Shown: positions 8,189-16,915 of the stretch, piece after piece
How positions within the stretch are numbered: position 1 is the stretch's first letter
How the letters are laid out: the number at the start of each line of letters is the position of its first letter
Assembly (NCBI RefSeq): GCF_021044685.1
Contig: NZ_CP088014.1
Span: forward strand, 124,001 to 188,000
Direction: 5' to 3'
DNA length: 64,000 nt
Source of the DNA: Bradyrhizobium daqingense
GTDB lineage: Bacteria; Pseudomonadota; Alphaproteobacteria; Rhizobiales; Xanthobacteraceae
The notes under the pieces: model-generated
Database searches by the model: none
Told to the model about the DNA's origin: nothing
Seen by the model: the letters and a program-made list of their open reading frames with translations, nothing else
Program-made: the position numbers and the translations under genes

Positions 8189-9418
8189 ATGCCTGCAATG
8201 CACGTGCGGTTGGCAGCCTTTTCGGCCGCCTTCCTGCTGGCTGCCGCCTTGTCCACGGCAGCATCGGCACAGAAGAAATACGACACCGGCGCATCCGACA
8301 CCGAGATCAAGATTGGCAACATCATGCCCTACAGCGGACCGGCCTCCGCCTATGGTGTGATCGGCAAGACCGAGGAGGCCTATTTCCGCAAGATCAACGC
8401 GGAGGGCGGCATCAACGGTCGCAAGATCAACTTCATCACCTATGACGACGCCTATTCCCCGCCGAAGACCGTGGAGCAGGCGCGCAAGCTGGTCGAGAGC
8501 GACGAGGTGTTTCTCATCTTCAACCCGCTCGGCACGCCGCCGAACACGGCGATCCAGAAATACATGAACGCGAAAAAGGTGCCGCAGCTGTTCGTCGCCA
8601 CCGGCGCCACCAAATGGGACGACCCGCAGAACTTTCCTTGGACGATGGGCTGGCAGCCGAACTACCAGACTGAAGCCCGCATCTATGCAAAGTACATTCT
8701 GACGGAAAGGCCAGGCGCCAGGATAGCCATCCTCTATCAGAATGACGACTACGGCAAAGACTACGTCAAGGGCCTGAAGGACGGCCTGGGCGCCAAGGCG
8801 GCGTCGATGATCGTGGCCGAGGAAAGCTACGAGGTGGCGCAGCCGACCATCGACTCCAGCATCGTCAAGCTGAAGTCGACGGATGCTGACGTGTTCTTCA
8901 ACGTCACCACGCCGAAATTTGCAGCTCAGACGATCAAGAAGATGCATGAGATCGGCTGGAAGCCGATGCATTTCCTCAACAACGTCTCGATTTCCATCGG
9001 CAGCGTCATGAAGCCGGCCGGCTTCGAGGCCTCGCAAGGCATCATCTCCTCGAACTACTACAAGGATGCGACCGACGCGCAATGGAAGAACGATCCGGCG
9101 ATGAAGGCCTGGAATGAGTTCCTCGACAAGTACTATCCGGAAGCCAACCGCACGGATTCGGCGGTGATGTATGGATACATCGTAGCCCAGGGTCTCGTGC
9201 ATGTATTGAAGGCGTGCGGCGACGATCTGACTCGAGCTAACGTCATGAAGCAGGCAGCCGCCATCCGGGACTTTGAGCCCGGCGGCCTGCTGCCGGGTAT
9301 CAAGGTTAACACGAGCTCCACCGACTTCGCGCCGCTATCCCAAGTGCAGCTCATGCGCTTCAAGGGCGAAAGCTGGGAGCTGTTCGGCAACGTCCTCAGT
9401 AGCGACGTGGGCGGCTAA
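8189..9418 (+). CDS. ABC transporter substrate-binding protein, tandem paralogue 3 of 4
   Basis: This 409-residue periplasmic receptor is closely related to its three neighbours. I start at the ATG at 8189 (MPAMHVRLAAFSAAFLLAAAL), behind AGGGAGA; the signal peptide ends near TAASA before QKKYDTGASDTEIKIG. The ligand-proximal segment reads FNPLGTPPNTAIQKYMN, as in copies 1 and 4 rather than copy 2. The hinge and C-lobe blocks (YQNDDYGKDYVKG, TTPKFAAQTIKKM, GSVMKPAGF) are intact, so it looks functional. The 252-bp spacer before it and the terminator after it make it a probable monocistronic unit. Confidence 0.88.
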   Translation: MPAMHVRLAAFSAAFLLAAALSTAASAQKKYDTGASDTEIKIGNIMPYSGPASAYGVIGKTEEAYFRKINAEGGINGRKINFITYDDAYSPPKTVEQARKLVESDEVFLIFNPLGTPPNTAIQKYMNAKKVPQLFVATGATKWDDPQNFPWTMGWQPNYQTEARIYAKYILTERPGARIAILYQNDDYGKDYVKGLKDGLGAKAASMIVAEESYEVAQPTIDSSIVKLKSTDADVFFNVTTPKFAAQTIKKMHEIGWKPMHFLNNVSISIGSVMKPAGFEASQGIISSNYYKDATDAQWKNDPAMKAWNEFLDKYYPEANRTDSAVMYGYIVAQGLVHVLKACGDDLTRANVMKQAAAIRDFEPGGLLPGIKVNTSSTDFAPLSQVQLMRFKGESWELFGNVLSSDVGG

Positions 9419-9454
9419 GGGCGCGGTCTTGCCCCCAATGACTACTAAAGAAGC

Positions 9455-9485
9455 AGCCCCTGCGGCGTCGTCGCAGGGGCTTTTT
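9455..9485 (+). terminator. Rho-independent terminator after binding protein 3
   Basis: AGCCCCTGCG (9455-9464) pairs perfectly with CGCAGGGGCT (9472-9481) around a 7-base loop and leads into TTTTT. Confidence 0.9.
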
Positions 9486-9590
9486 CTTGAAGGCGCCCAC
9501 CAAATCGTATTGAATTGCGGCCACGTCACCAAAAACAATCAAGTCAAGAAAAGGGACGCACACACATCAAGAAAAAATAGGGAGATTGGA

Positions 9591-10820
9591 ATGCCCGCTG
9601 TCACCGGCAAGCTTGCGGCCGCTTCACTGGCGCTCGTGCTCTTTGCGGCCACGACATCCACCGCATTTGCCCAGAAGAAATACGATACCGGCGCGACCGA
9701 CACCGAGATCAAGATCGGCAACATCATGCCCTACAGCGGACCGGCCTCCGCCTACGGCATCATCGGGCGGACCGAAGCCGCCTATTTCAAGAAGATCAAC
9801 GAAGAGGGCGGCATCAACGGCCGCAAGATCAACTTCGTTTCTTACGACGACGCGTATTCGCCGCCGAAGACGGTGGAGCAGGCCCGCAAGCTGGTCGAGA
9901 GCGACGAGGTGCTGCTGGTCTTCAACTCGCTCGGCACGCCGCCGAACTCGGCGATCCAGAAATACATGAACTCGAAGAAGGTGCCGCAGCTGTTCGTCGC
10001 CACCGGCGCCACCAAGTGGAACGATCCGCAGAACTTCCCGTGGACGATGGGCTGGCAGCCCAATTACCAGAGCGAGACGCAGATCTACGCGAAGTACATC
10101 CTGAAGGCGATGCCGAACGCCAAGATCGGCGTGCTCTACCAGAACGACGATTACGGAAAGGACTATCTGAAGGGCCTGAAGGACGGCCTGGGGGCCAAGG
10201 CCGCAAGCATGATCGTGCTGGAGGAAAGCTACGAGACATCGGAGCCGACCATCGACAACCACATCGTCAAGCTGAAGGCGACCGGCGCCGACGTCTTCGT
10301 CAACATCACCACGCCGAAATTCGCGGCGCAGGCGATCAAGAAGATCTCCGAAATCGGCTGGAAGCCGACGCACTTCCTCAACAACGTCTCGGCCTCGGTC
10401 GGCAGCGTGATCAAGCCCGCCGGCTTCGAGAATTCGCAGGACATCATCTCGGCCGCCTACCTGAAGGACGTGTCCGACCCGCAGTGGAAGGACGACGCCG
10501 GCATGAAAGCCTTCCTGGAGTTCATGACGAAGTACTTCCCCGAAGGCGACAAGCTCGACGGCGGCACCATCGTCGGCTACGGCGTGGCACAGACGCTGGT
10601 CGAGGTACTGAAGAAGTGCGGCGACAATCTCACGCGCGAGAACGTCATGAAGCAGGCGGCGAGCCTGAAGGACTTCCGCACCGAAGTGCTGCTGCCCGGC
10701 ATCAAGATCAACACCGGCGCGAACGACTTCGCACCGATCAGCTCGCTCCAGCTCATGAAGTTCAAGGGCGACAAGTGGGATCTGTTCGGGGACGTGATCA
10801 GCGCCGACGCCGGCGGCTAG
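9591..10820 (+). CDS. ABC transporter substrate-binding protein, tandem paralogue 4 of 4
   Basis: This is the fourth copy, 409 residues, starting at the ATG at 9591 (MPAVTGKLAAASLALVL) behind TAGGGAG. The frame remains open upstream into copy 3, which is only a shadow. The signal peptide ends near STAFA; the repeated block here reads QKKYDTGATDTEIKIG, with one Ser-to-Thr change. It resembles copy 3 most in FLNNVSAS and IGWKPTHF. All four copies keep the paired-cysteine context CGDD/CGDNLTREN near the C-terminus. A strong terminator follows, so it is probably transcribed alone. Confidence 0.88.
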   Translation: MPAVTGKLAAASLALVLFAATTSTAFAQKKYDTGATDTEIKIGNIMPYSGPASAYGIIGRTEAAYFKKINEEGGINGRKINFVSYDDAYSPPKTVEQARKLVESDEVLLVFNSLGTPPNSAIQKYMNSKKVPQLFVATGATKWNDPQNFPWTMGWQPNYQSETQIYAKYILKAMPNAKIGVLYQNDDYGKDYLKGLKDGLGAKAASMIVLEESYETSEPTIDNHIVKLKATGADVFVNITTPKFAAQAIKKISEIGWKPTHFLNNVSASVGSVIKPAGFENSQDIISAAYLKDVSDPQWKDDAGMKAFLEFMTKYFPEGDKLDGGTIVGYGVAQTLVEVLKKCGDNLTRENVMKQAASLKDFRTEVLLPGIKINTGANDFAPISSLQLMKFKGDKWDLFGDVISADAGG

Positions 10821-10840
10821 TCGCGAGGAACCAGCGATAC

Positions 10841-10873
10841 AAGCCCCCTGCGCCGATGGCGCAGGGGGCTTTT
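10841..10873 (+). terminator. Rho-independent terminator after binding protein 4
   Basis: AAGCCCCCTGCGCC (10841-10854) pairs perfectly with GGCGCAGGGGGCTT (10858-10871) around a GAT loop and is followed by further T. Confidence 0.9.
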
Positions 10874-11012
10874 GCTTGTGCGCCGATCATGATCACGCGA
10901 TCGCACAATCGAATGATGGCAAAGCCTGCTTACGCTTTCGCGCCTGATGCGCTAGGCATGTGACCGGCGGCGCCCACCCGCTGATCTCTCCCGTCTACCA
11001 AGGCCTTTCGTC

Positions 11013-12296
11013 ATGACCGACCGCCGTCCCCTGCTCCGCTCGCTCTACGACGCCGCCGTTGCCGCCGCCCATCCGAATATGATCCTGGCGCCGCATCTGC
11101 GCCCCGCGCCGAAGGGACGCGTGATCTGCCTCGCCGCCGGCAAGGGCGCCGGCGCGATGGCGGCTGCGGCCGAACGGCACTATCTCGACACGCTGAAGCT
11201 CGCGCCGGAGCGCCTCGTCGGTATCGCCACCACGCGCCACGGCTACGGCGTGCCGACCCGCCGCATCCGCGTGGTCGAGGCCGGACATCCCGTGCCGGAT
11301 GAGGCCGGGCTGAAGGGCGCCGCCGACACGCTCGCGCTTGCGGGCGAGGCCGGCCCCGACGATCTGCTGCTGGTGCTGCTCACCGGCGGCGGCTCGGCGA
11401 ACTGGATCGCGCCGGTGGAGGGCATCGGCTTCGCGCAGAAGCAGGCGGTCAACAAGGCGCTGCTCCGTTCAGGCGCGCCGATCGGCGAGATGAACGTGGT
11501 GCGCAAGCATTTGTCGCGGATCAAGGGCGGCCGTCTCGCGCGCGCCGGCAGGAACGCTGCCGAGATCGTGACGCTGGCGATCTCCGACGTGCCGCATGAC
11601 GATCCTTCCGCGATCGCCTCCGGCCCCACCGTGCCGGACCCGACGACGCTCGCCGATGCGCGCGCGATCGTCGCGAAATACAAGCTCGACATCGACGATG
11701 CCGTGCGCCGCGCGCTCGACGATTCCGCCAATGAAAGCTGCAAGCCGGGCGACGCGGCCTTTGCACGCGCGCAGTTCGAGCTGATCGCGCGGCCCAAGCA
11801 ATCGCTCGACGCCGCCGTCAAGCTCGCGCGCGAGGCCGGCTTCGAGACCATCGATCTCGGCGCCGATCTCGAAGGCGAGGCGCGCGAAGTCGCCGCCGAT
11901 CATGCCAGGCTCGCGCTTGAAGCCCGCGCGCAAGGCAAGCGCGTCGCGATCCTGTCCGGCGGTGAGCTCACGGTCACCGTGCGCGGCAATGGGCGCGGCG
12001 GCCCGAACCAGGAATACGCGCTGGCCCTCGCCGGCCTCCTGAAGGACACGCCAAACATTTCGGCGCTGGCCGCCGACACCGACGGCGCCGACGGCGGCGC
12101 CGGTCATCCCACCGACCCCGCCGGCGCGCTGATCGACGCGGCGACCTTCGCGAAGATGAAGGCGCAGGGGCTCGAGCCGCAGGCCTATCTCGACAACAAC
12201 GACGCGACGACGTTCTTCGAGGCGACCGGCGATCTGCTTCAGCCCGGCCCGACGCTGACCAATGTGAACGACATCCGGGTGATTTTGGTGGATTGA
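11013..12296 (+). CDS. Glycerate 2-kinase (DUF4147/MOFRL family; often annotated TtuD, hydroxypyruvate reductase)
   Basis: At 427 residues this matches the GckA/TtuD-type glycerate kinases, which phosphorylate D-glycerate to 2-phosphoglycerate in the serine-cycle, tartrate or glyoxylate routes. The N-terminal DUF4147 region contains LAAGKGAGAMA (about residue 41) and LLTGGGSANW (about 128). The C-terminal MOFRL motif is visible as NGRGGPNQEYALALA followed by AADTDGADG. Older annotations call this family hydroxypyruvate reductase. It stands alone, with a terminator upstream and a palindromic repeat downstream, so no functional link to the transporter array can be shown. Confidence 0.88.
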   Translation: MTDRRPLLRSLYDAAVAAAHPNMILAPHLRPAPKGRVICLAAGKGAGAMAAAAERHYLDTLKLAPERLVGIATTRHGYGVPTRRIRVVEAGHPVPDEAGLKGAADTLALAGEAGPDDLLLVLLTGGGSANWIAPVEGIGFAQKQAVNKALLRSGAPIGEMNVVRKHLSRIKGGRLARAGRNAAEIVTLAISDVPHDDPSAIASGPTVPDPTTLADARAIVAKYKLDIDDAVRRALDDSANESCKPGDAAFARAQFELIARPKQSLDAAVKLAREAGFETIDLGADLEGEAREVAADHARLALEARAQGKRVAILSGGELTVTVRGNGRGGPNQEYALALAGLLKDTPNISALAADTDGADGGAGHPTDPAGALIDAATFAKMKAQGLEPQAYLDNNDATTFFEATGDLLQPGPTLTNVNDIRVILVD

Positions 12297-12314
12297 GGTC
12301 GAGGTATTTCCTCC

Positions 12315-12398
12315 GTCATGGCCGGGCTCGACCCGGCCATCCACGCCTTCCCCACTCCAGATAGACGTGGATGCCCGGGACAAGCCCGGGCATGACGC
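12315..12398. repeat. Palindromic intergenic repeat, family A
   Basis: The element has two hairpins facing each other. The left one is ATGGCCGGG..CCCGGCCAT and the right one ATGCCCGGG..CCCGGGCAT, joined by a short variable middle, and the whole is bounded by CGTCATG and CATGACG. Copies of this family recur at 29775, 32624, 57364 and 61546. Confidence 0.8.
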
Positions 12399-12414
12399 GG
12401 ACGTGGAGAGCCCC

Positions 12415-12936
12415 TCAAAACTCGTTGGCGATCTTCGCGAGCATCGTAAGCAAGGCTTCGCGGTTGCTCTGCCCGAGCAAATCGTTCAACCGCGCCTCGT
12501 GCTTGGTGGCGACGAGCTTCTTGGCGCGGGCCAGCACCGCCTTGCCCTTGTCGGTGAGCACCAGGATGTGCGAGCGGCGGTCGTTCGTGGAGCGGATCCG
12601 CGCGCACAGGTCGCGGCTCTCGAGATTGTCGAGCATGGCCACGAAGTTCGGCCTGAGGATGCCGAGTGTCGAGGCGATCTCGGTCTGGTTACGGCCGGGA
12701 TTCTTCTCGACCAGCAGCAGCACGGAGAATTGCGCCGGCGTCAGCTGGAGCGAGGACATGCAGCGCAGGAAGTTCTCGAACACCTTGAGCTGGGCCCGCT
12801 TCAGGACGTAGCCCAGCTGTTCGGAGAGCTCGCCGAGCTGGAGGGCCTCCGTCTGCGGCTCGCCTGCGTCCTTGCGGCCCTTGGCCGCGTCGGCCGGCTT
12901 TTCGGAGAACTTTTCAGCGGTTTTGGAAACGGTCAT
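12415..12936 (-). CDS. MarR family transcriptional regulator (CouR-like by context)
   Basis: This is a 173-residue winged-helix repressor type: about 35 polar N-terminal residues, then a MarR domain with a recognition region near QTEIASTLGILRPNFVAMLDNLE and the wing STNDRRSHILVLTDKG. MarR proteins bind palindromes as dimers and release them on binding small aromatic ligands; in R. palustris the MarR protein CouR responds to p-coumaroyl-CoA. The gene diverges from an ABC permease set, and the 172-bp spacer holds a motif found again upstream of pobA and the feruloyl-CoA-synthase operon. The CouR assignment rests on context, not on a residue-level comparison. Confidence 0.8.
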   Translation of the reverse strand: MTVSKTAEKFSEKPADAAKGRKDAGEPQTEALQLGELSEQLGYVLKRAQLKVFENFLRCMSSLQLTPAQFSVLLLVEKNPGRNQTEIASTLGILRPNFVAMLDNLESRDLCARIRSTNDRRSHILVLTDKGKAVLARAKKLVATKHEARLNDLLGQSNREALLTMLAKIANEF

Positions 12937-12990
12937 CGCCTCGTGCTCGTAATCCCGCTAAATTCGGGATGGGTCGTCCCCACCCTTGAT

Positions 12991-13027
12991 GTTATATTTG
13001 ATAATTGTTATGGACCATATCAAATAT
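12991..13027. promoter_or_regulatory. Candidate MarR operator region (shared regulon motif plus inverted repeat)
   Basis: GTTATATTTGATAATTGT (12991-13008) fits the pattern GTTATAY-NNN-ATAAYTRT, which also occurs upstream of pobA (20577-20594, opposite strand) and the hydroxycinnamate operon (24516-24533). It overlaps a perfect 10-bp inverted repeat, ATATTTGATA (12994-13003) and TATCAAATAT (13018-13027). The region is strikingly AT-rich and sits between the MarR gene and the permease gene. Confidence 0.65.
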
Positions 13028-13108
13028 CGTCAGCGTTTTTCAATGGCTGTGAGCGGACCGTCCACCACAATCGCGGGGACCGGTCCGGATTAGGGGGAGC
13101 GTCCGGTC

Positions 13109-14149
13109 TTGAATACCACCATCATGCTGTTCCTGGTGCAGGACGGCATCACCAATGGCGCGATCTATGCGCTGCTCGGCCTGGCGCTGGTGCTGGTGTT
13201 CGCCGTCACCCGCGTCATCCTCATTCCCCAGGGCGAATTCGTCACCTATGGCGCGCTGACCTACGCCTCGCTGGCGGCGGGCCAGATGCCGGGCACGGCC
13301 AAGCTCGCACTGGCGCTGGGCATCGGCGCCTTCGCCTTCGACCTGTTCGTCGCGCGCAAGGCCCTGCACGGCCGCCTGATCCTGCGCAGCGTGATCGCCA
13401 ACGTCGTGCTGCCGGCCATCGTGCTGGCGCTGACCCTGTACTTCGCCGCCCAGAAGCCGCCGATCGCGGTCTGCATCGCGCTGTCGCTGGTGATCGTGGC
13501 GATGATCGGCCTCTATCTCTACCGCATCGCGTTCCAGCCGCTGGCGCACACCTCCGTGCTGGTGCTGCTGATCGCCTCGGTGGGCGTCCACCTTGCGCTC
13601 CAGGGCCTTGGCCTGTTGTTCTTCGGGGCCGAAGGCCAGCGCGGGCCGGCCGTGCTGTCCGGCGCCTTCACCGCGGGCGCGCTACGCTTCACCGGCCAGA
13701 GCATCACCGTCTACGCCATCACCATCGCCTTCATCGTCGGGCTCTGGCTGTTCTTCGGCCTGACGCTGTACGGCAAGGCTTTGCGCGCGACCGCGGTGAA
13801 CCGGCTGGGGGCGCGGCTCGCCGGCATCCGCACGACGCTGTCGGGACAGATCGCCTTCCTGCTCGCGTCCGTCATCGGCGCGCTCTCGGGCATCCTGATC
13901 GTGCCGATCACGACGTTGTACTACGACTCCGGCTTCCTGATCGGCCTGAAGGGCTTCGTCGCCGCGATCATCGGCGGCCTGGTCAGCTACCCCCTCACCG
14001 CCGTCGCGGCGCTGGTCGTCGGCACCGTCGAGGCGTTCTCGTCCTTCTACGCCTCCAATTACAAGGAGGTCATCGTCTTCATGCTGCTGATCCCCGTGCT
14101 GCTGCTGCGCTCGCTCGCCGCGCCCGCGGTCGAGGAAGAGAAGGACTGA
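13109..14149 (+). CDS. HAAT-family ABC transporter permease (LivH type), second system
   Basis: This inner-membrane permease of 346 residues has about eight to nine hydrophobic spans. The opening QDGITNGAIYALLGLALVLVF and the IPQGEFV segment (about residues 43-49) match LivH proteins, with the usual NFAQGE replaced by LIPQGE, as in aromatic-acid transporters of this family. I keep the TTG at 13109, because GGGGGAG lies about ten bases upstream; the ATG at 13124 would be too far from it. The next gene starts 7 bases after its stop. It is divergent from the MarR regulator and preceded by the shared operator motif. Confidence 0.85.
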   Translation: MNTTIMLFLVQDGITNGAIYALLGLALVLVFAVTRVILIPQGEFVTYGALTYASLAAGQMPGTAKLALALGIGAFAFDLFVARKALHGRLILRSVIANVVLPAIVLALTLYFAAQKPPIAVCIALSLVIVAMIGLYLYRIAFQPLAHTSVLVLLIASVGVHLALQGLGLLFFGAEGQRGPAVLSGAFTAGALRFTGQSITVYAITIAFIVGLWLFFGLTLYGKALRATAVNRLGARLAGIRTTLSGQIAFLLASVIGALSGILIVPITTLYYDSGFLIGLKGFVAAIIGGLVSYPLTAVAALVVGTVEAFSSFYASNYKEVIVFMLLIPVLLLRSLAAPAVEEEKD

Positions 14150-14156
14150 GGCTAAG

Positions 14157-15926
14157 ATGCAAAGCCGGCTTCCCATCCTCGTCTTCGCAGCCGTCATGGC
14201 GGTGATCCCGTTCATCCCGGGCATGCCACCGTTCTGGATCGTGCTGCTCGACAATATCGGCCTTGCCGCCCTCGTCGCGATGGGCCTCGTGCTGCTGACC
14301 GGCGTCGGCGGCCTGACCTCCTTCGGACAAGCCGCCTTCGTCGGCTTCGGCGCCTACACCACCGCGGTGCTGTCGACGGCCTATGGCGTGTCGCCCTGGC
14401 TGACATTGCCGCTGTCGCTCCTGGTCAGCGGCGTGTTCGCAGTGCTGCTCGGCCTGATCACCGTCCGCCTGTCCGGCCATTACCTGCCGCTCGGCACCAT
14501 CGCCTGGGGGCTCGGGCTGTTCTATCTCTTCAGCAAGCTGGAATTCCTGGGGAGAAACGACGGCATCTCGGCGATCCCACCGCTGTCGATCGGCACGTTC
14601 AAGATGCTCTCGCCCGGCTCGATCTATTACGCGATCTGGATCGCCGTGATCGTCTCGGCGCTGTTGACGATGAACCTGTTGGACTCCCGCACCGGCCGCG
14701 CCATCCGCGCGCTCAGGCGCGGCCATGTCGCGGCGGAAGCTTTCGGCGTGCACACGCCGCGCGCCAAGCTCCTGGTGTTCATCCACGCCGCCGTGCTCGC
14801 CGGGCTCTCGGGGTGGCTCTACGCGCATCTTCAGCGCGCGGTGAACCCGACGCCGTTCGGCGCGCATATGGGCATCGAGTACCTCTTCATCGCCGTGGTC
14901 GGCGGCGCCGGCTATGTCTGGGGCGGCGTGCTGGGCGCGGCGATCGTCGTGATCCTGAAGGAGGTGCTGCAGAGCTATCTGCCGCTGCTCCTGCCCGGCT
15001 CCGGCCAGGTTGAGACCATCGTGTTCGGCATCATGCTCGTGGCGCTGCTCCAGCTCGCGCCCGGCGGCCTCTGGCCCTGGCTGATGTCGTTCCTGCCCGA
15101 GCGCACCGGTGGCAAGACGCCCGACACCTCGCTGAAGCTGGAGCATCGCGCCCGCGCACCCGGCGAGTCCAACACCCTGCTCCAGGTCGACAAGGCGCGG
15201 AAGCAGTTCGGCGGCGTGGTCGCGGTCAACAACGTCTCCTTCGACGTCCACGCCCGCGAGATCGTCGCGCTGATCGGCCCGAACGGCGCCGGCAAGAGCA
15301 CGACGTTCAACCTGATCACCGGCGTGCTGTCGGCGACCTCCGGCTCGATCTCGGTGCTGGGCCGCAAGGTCGACAAGGCGCCGCCGCAGGAGATCGTCAA
15401 GCTCGGCATCTCTCGCACGTTCCAGCACGTCAAGCTGGTGCCTGACATGACGGTCCTGGAGAACGTCGCGATCGGCGCGCATCTGCGGGGCCATGCCGGC
15501 CCCGTCTCCTCGATGCTGCGGCTCGACCGCGCCGACGAGGCCAAGCTGCTCGCGGAAGCCGCCCGGCAGATCGAGCGCGTCGGCCTCACCGAGCAGATGC
15601 ACCAGCTCGCCGGCAGCCTTTCGCTCGGCCAGCAGCGCATCGTCGAGATCGCCCGCGCGCTGTGCGTCGATCCGATGCTGCTGCTGCTCGACGAGCCGGC
15701 CGCGGGCCTGCGCCACATGGAGAAGCAGCGGCTGGCAACGCTACTGCGTGAGCTGCGCGACGGCGGCATGAGCGTGCTGCTGGTCGAGCACGACATGGGC
15801 TTCGTCATGAACCTCGCCGACCGTATCGTGGTGCTCGATTTCGGCACCAAGATCGCGGAGGGCACCCCCGCCACGATCAAGACCAACCCGGAAGTGATCA
15901 AGGCCTATCTCGGAGTGGCGGCATGA
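14157..15926 (+). CDS. Fused LivM-type permease and LivG-type ATPase
   Basis: At 589 residues this protein joins two normally separate subunits. Residues about 1-320 are a LivM-like permease with around nine to ten membrane spans (GVGGLTSFGQAAFVGFGAY near 40-60). A short linker follows, then from about residue 340 a full LivG-like ATPase with Walker A GPNGAGKS, signature LSLGQQRIVEIAR and Walker B LLLLDEPAAG. The reading frame is continuous, so this is a true fusion and not a sequencing artefact of overlap. It starts 7 bases after the upstream permease and overlaps the downstream ATPase by 4 bases. Such fusions occur in other rhizobial HAAT transporters. Confidence 0.9.
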   Translation: MQSRLPILVFAAVMAVIPFIPGMPPFWIVLLDNIGLAALVAMGLVLLTGVGGLTSFGQAAFVGFGAYTTAVLSTAYGVSPWLTLPLSLLVSGVFAVLLGLITVRLSGHYLPLGTIAWGLGLFYLFSKLEFLGRNDGISAIPPLSIGTFKMLSPGSIYYAIWIAVIVSALLTMNLLDSRTGRAIRALRRGHVAAEAFGVHTPRAKLLVFIHAAVLAGLSGWLYAHLQRAVNPTPFGAHMGIEYLFIAVVGGAGYVWGGVLGAAIVVILKEVLQSYLPLLLPGSGQVETIVFGIMLVALLQLAPGGLWPWLMSFLPERTGGKTPDTSLKLEHRARAPGESNTLLQVDKARKQFGGVVAVNNVSFDVHAREIVALIGPNGAGKSTTFNLITGVLSATSGSISVLGRKVDKAPPQEIVKLGISRTFQHVKLVPDMTVLENVAIGAHLRGHAGPVSSMLRLDRADEAKLLAEAARQIERVGLTEQMHQLAGSLSLGQQRIVEIARALCVDPMLLLLDEPAAGLRHMEKQRLATLLRELRDGGMSVLLVEHDMGFVMNLADRIVVLDFGTKIAEGTPATIKTNPEVIKAYLGVAA

Positions 15927-16654
15927 GCGCGCTGTTGTCCGTCGCCGACGCGCATGTCGCCTATGGCAAGGTCGAGGCCGTGCGCTCGGTTTCGCTCGAG
16001 GTCGGCGCGAATGAGATCGTCACCATTGTCGGCGCCAACGGCGCCGGCAAGACCACGCTGCTCTCGGCCATCATGGGCATCCTGCCGCTGAAGGGCCGCG
16101 TCGCCTTTGCCGGCCAGGACCTCGGCCGGCTCGACATCGAGGATCGCGTCGCGATGGGCCTCGGCCTCGTCCCTGAACATCGCGAATTGTTCGTGACCTT
16201 GAATGTCGAGGACAATCTCGAGCTTGGCGCCTTCCGCATCGAGCGGAGCAAGGCGAAAGCCTCGATGGAGCGGGTGTACGCGCTATTTCCGCGGCTGAAG
16301 GAGCGGCGCAAGCAGCTCGCCGGCACGCTCTCCGGCGGCGAGCAGCAGATGCTCGCGATGGGCCGCGCGCTGATGGGCGAGCCGAAGCTCCTGATGCTGG
16401 ACGAGCCGAGCCTGGGCCTCGCCCCGATCATCGTCGCCGACATCTTCCGCATCGTCACCGAACTGCGCGCCAGCGGCGTCTCCGTGCTGCTGGTCGAGCA
16501 GAATGCGCAGGCCGCGCTGAAGATCGCGGACCAGGCCTATGTGATGGAGCTCGGCGAATTCGTGCTCAGCGGCAAGGCCAGCGACATCGCCGCGAACGAG
16601 CGGGTCGCGGCGAGCTATCTCGGCTTCCAGCACGAAGGCGAAAGTGTGTTGTGA
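15923..16654 (+). CDS. HAAT-family ABC transporter ATP-binding protein (LivF type), second system
   Basis: The 243-residue second ATPase of the MarR-associated transporter has Walker A GANGAGKT near residues 36-43, ABC signature LSGGEQQM and Walker B LLMLDEP, followed by SLGLAPIIV. The start codon overlaps the stop of the fused permease-ATPase (ATGA), so the two are translationally coupled. With LivH and the fusion it makes a complete membrane module, yet no binding-protein gene accompanies it. The nearest suitable partners are the CouP-like receptor at 28548-29699 and the four tandem receptors upstream. Confidence 0.9.
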   Translation: MSALLSVADAHVAYGKVEAVRSVSLEVGANEIVTIVGANGAGKTTLLSAIMGILPLKGRVAFAGQDLGRLDIEDRVAMGLGLVPEHRELFVTLNVEDNLELGAFRIERSKAKASMERVYALFPRLKERRKQLAGTLSGGEQQMLAMGRALMGEPKLLMLDEPSLGLAPIIVADIFRIVTELRASGVSVLLVEQNAQAALKIADQAYVMELGEFVLSGKASDIAANERVAASYLGFQHEGESVL

Positions 16655-16659
16655 CTCTT

Positions 16660-16905
16660 ATCCTCCCCTTGAGGGCAGGGCTATCGCATATGACTTGTAG
16701 TGGCGGCCGGTGCGCACGCCTCGTCCTTCGAGACGGCGCTGACGCGCCTCCTCAGGATGAGGCTAATCAGCGTCGGTGACTTTTTAAACTGCAAACCACG
16801 CACTCCGTCCTCATCCTGAGGAGCCCGCTTAAAGCGGGCGTCGAAGGATGGCCGCAGAAATAGCTCTCAAATGCGATTACCCTACCCTTGAGGGGGAGGG
16901 TAAAC
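16660..16905. repeat. Composite palindromic intergenic repeat, family C
   Basis: The core (about 16719-16853) is an imperfect inverted repeat, with GTCCTTCGA..CCTCAGGATGAGG on the left and CCTCATCCTGAGGAG..TCGAAGGATGG on the right. It is flanked by CT-rich hairpins such as TACCCTaCCCTTGAGGGggAGGGTA (16879-16902). It fills the gap between the convergent transporter operon and the flavin-reductase-like gene. Confidence 0.65.
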
Positions 16906-16915
16906 GAGCGGCGCG

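Noticed and set aside
12367..14205. Plus-strand open frame of 612 codons through the MarR gene, the operator region and the LivH gene
   Set aside because: It crosses a real promoter and is out of frame with the LivH gene; low-complexity translation.
14079..15716. Long minus-strand open frame (545 codons) antisense to the fused permease-ATPase
   Set aside because: It is a shadow produced by high-GC codon usage: Arg/Gln/His/Asp-rich low-complexity translation, no family features, while the plus strand encodes a clear transporter protein.
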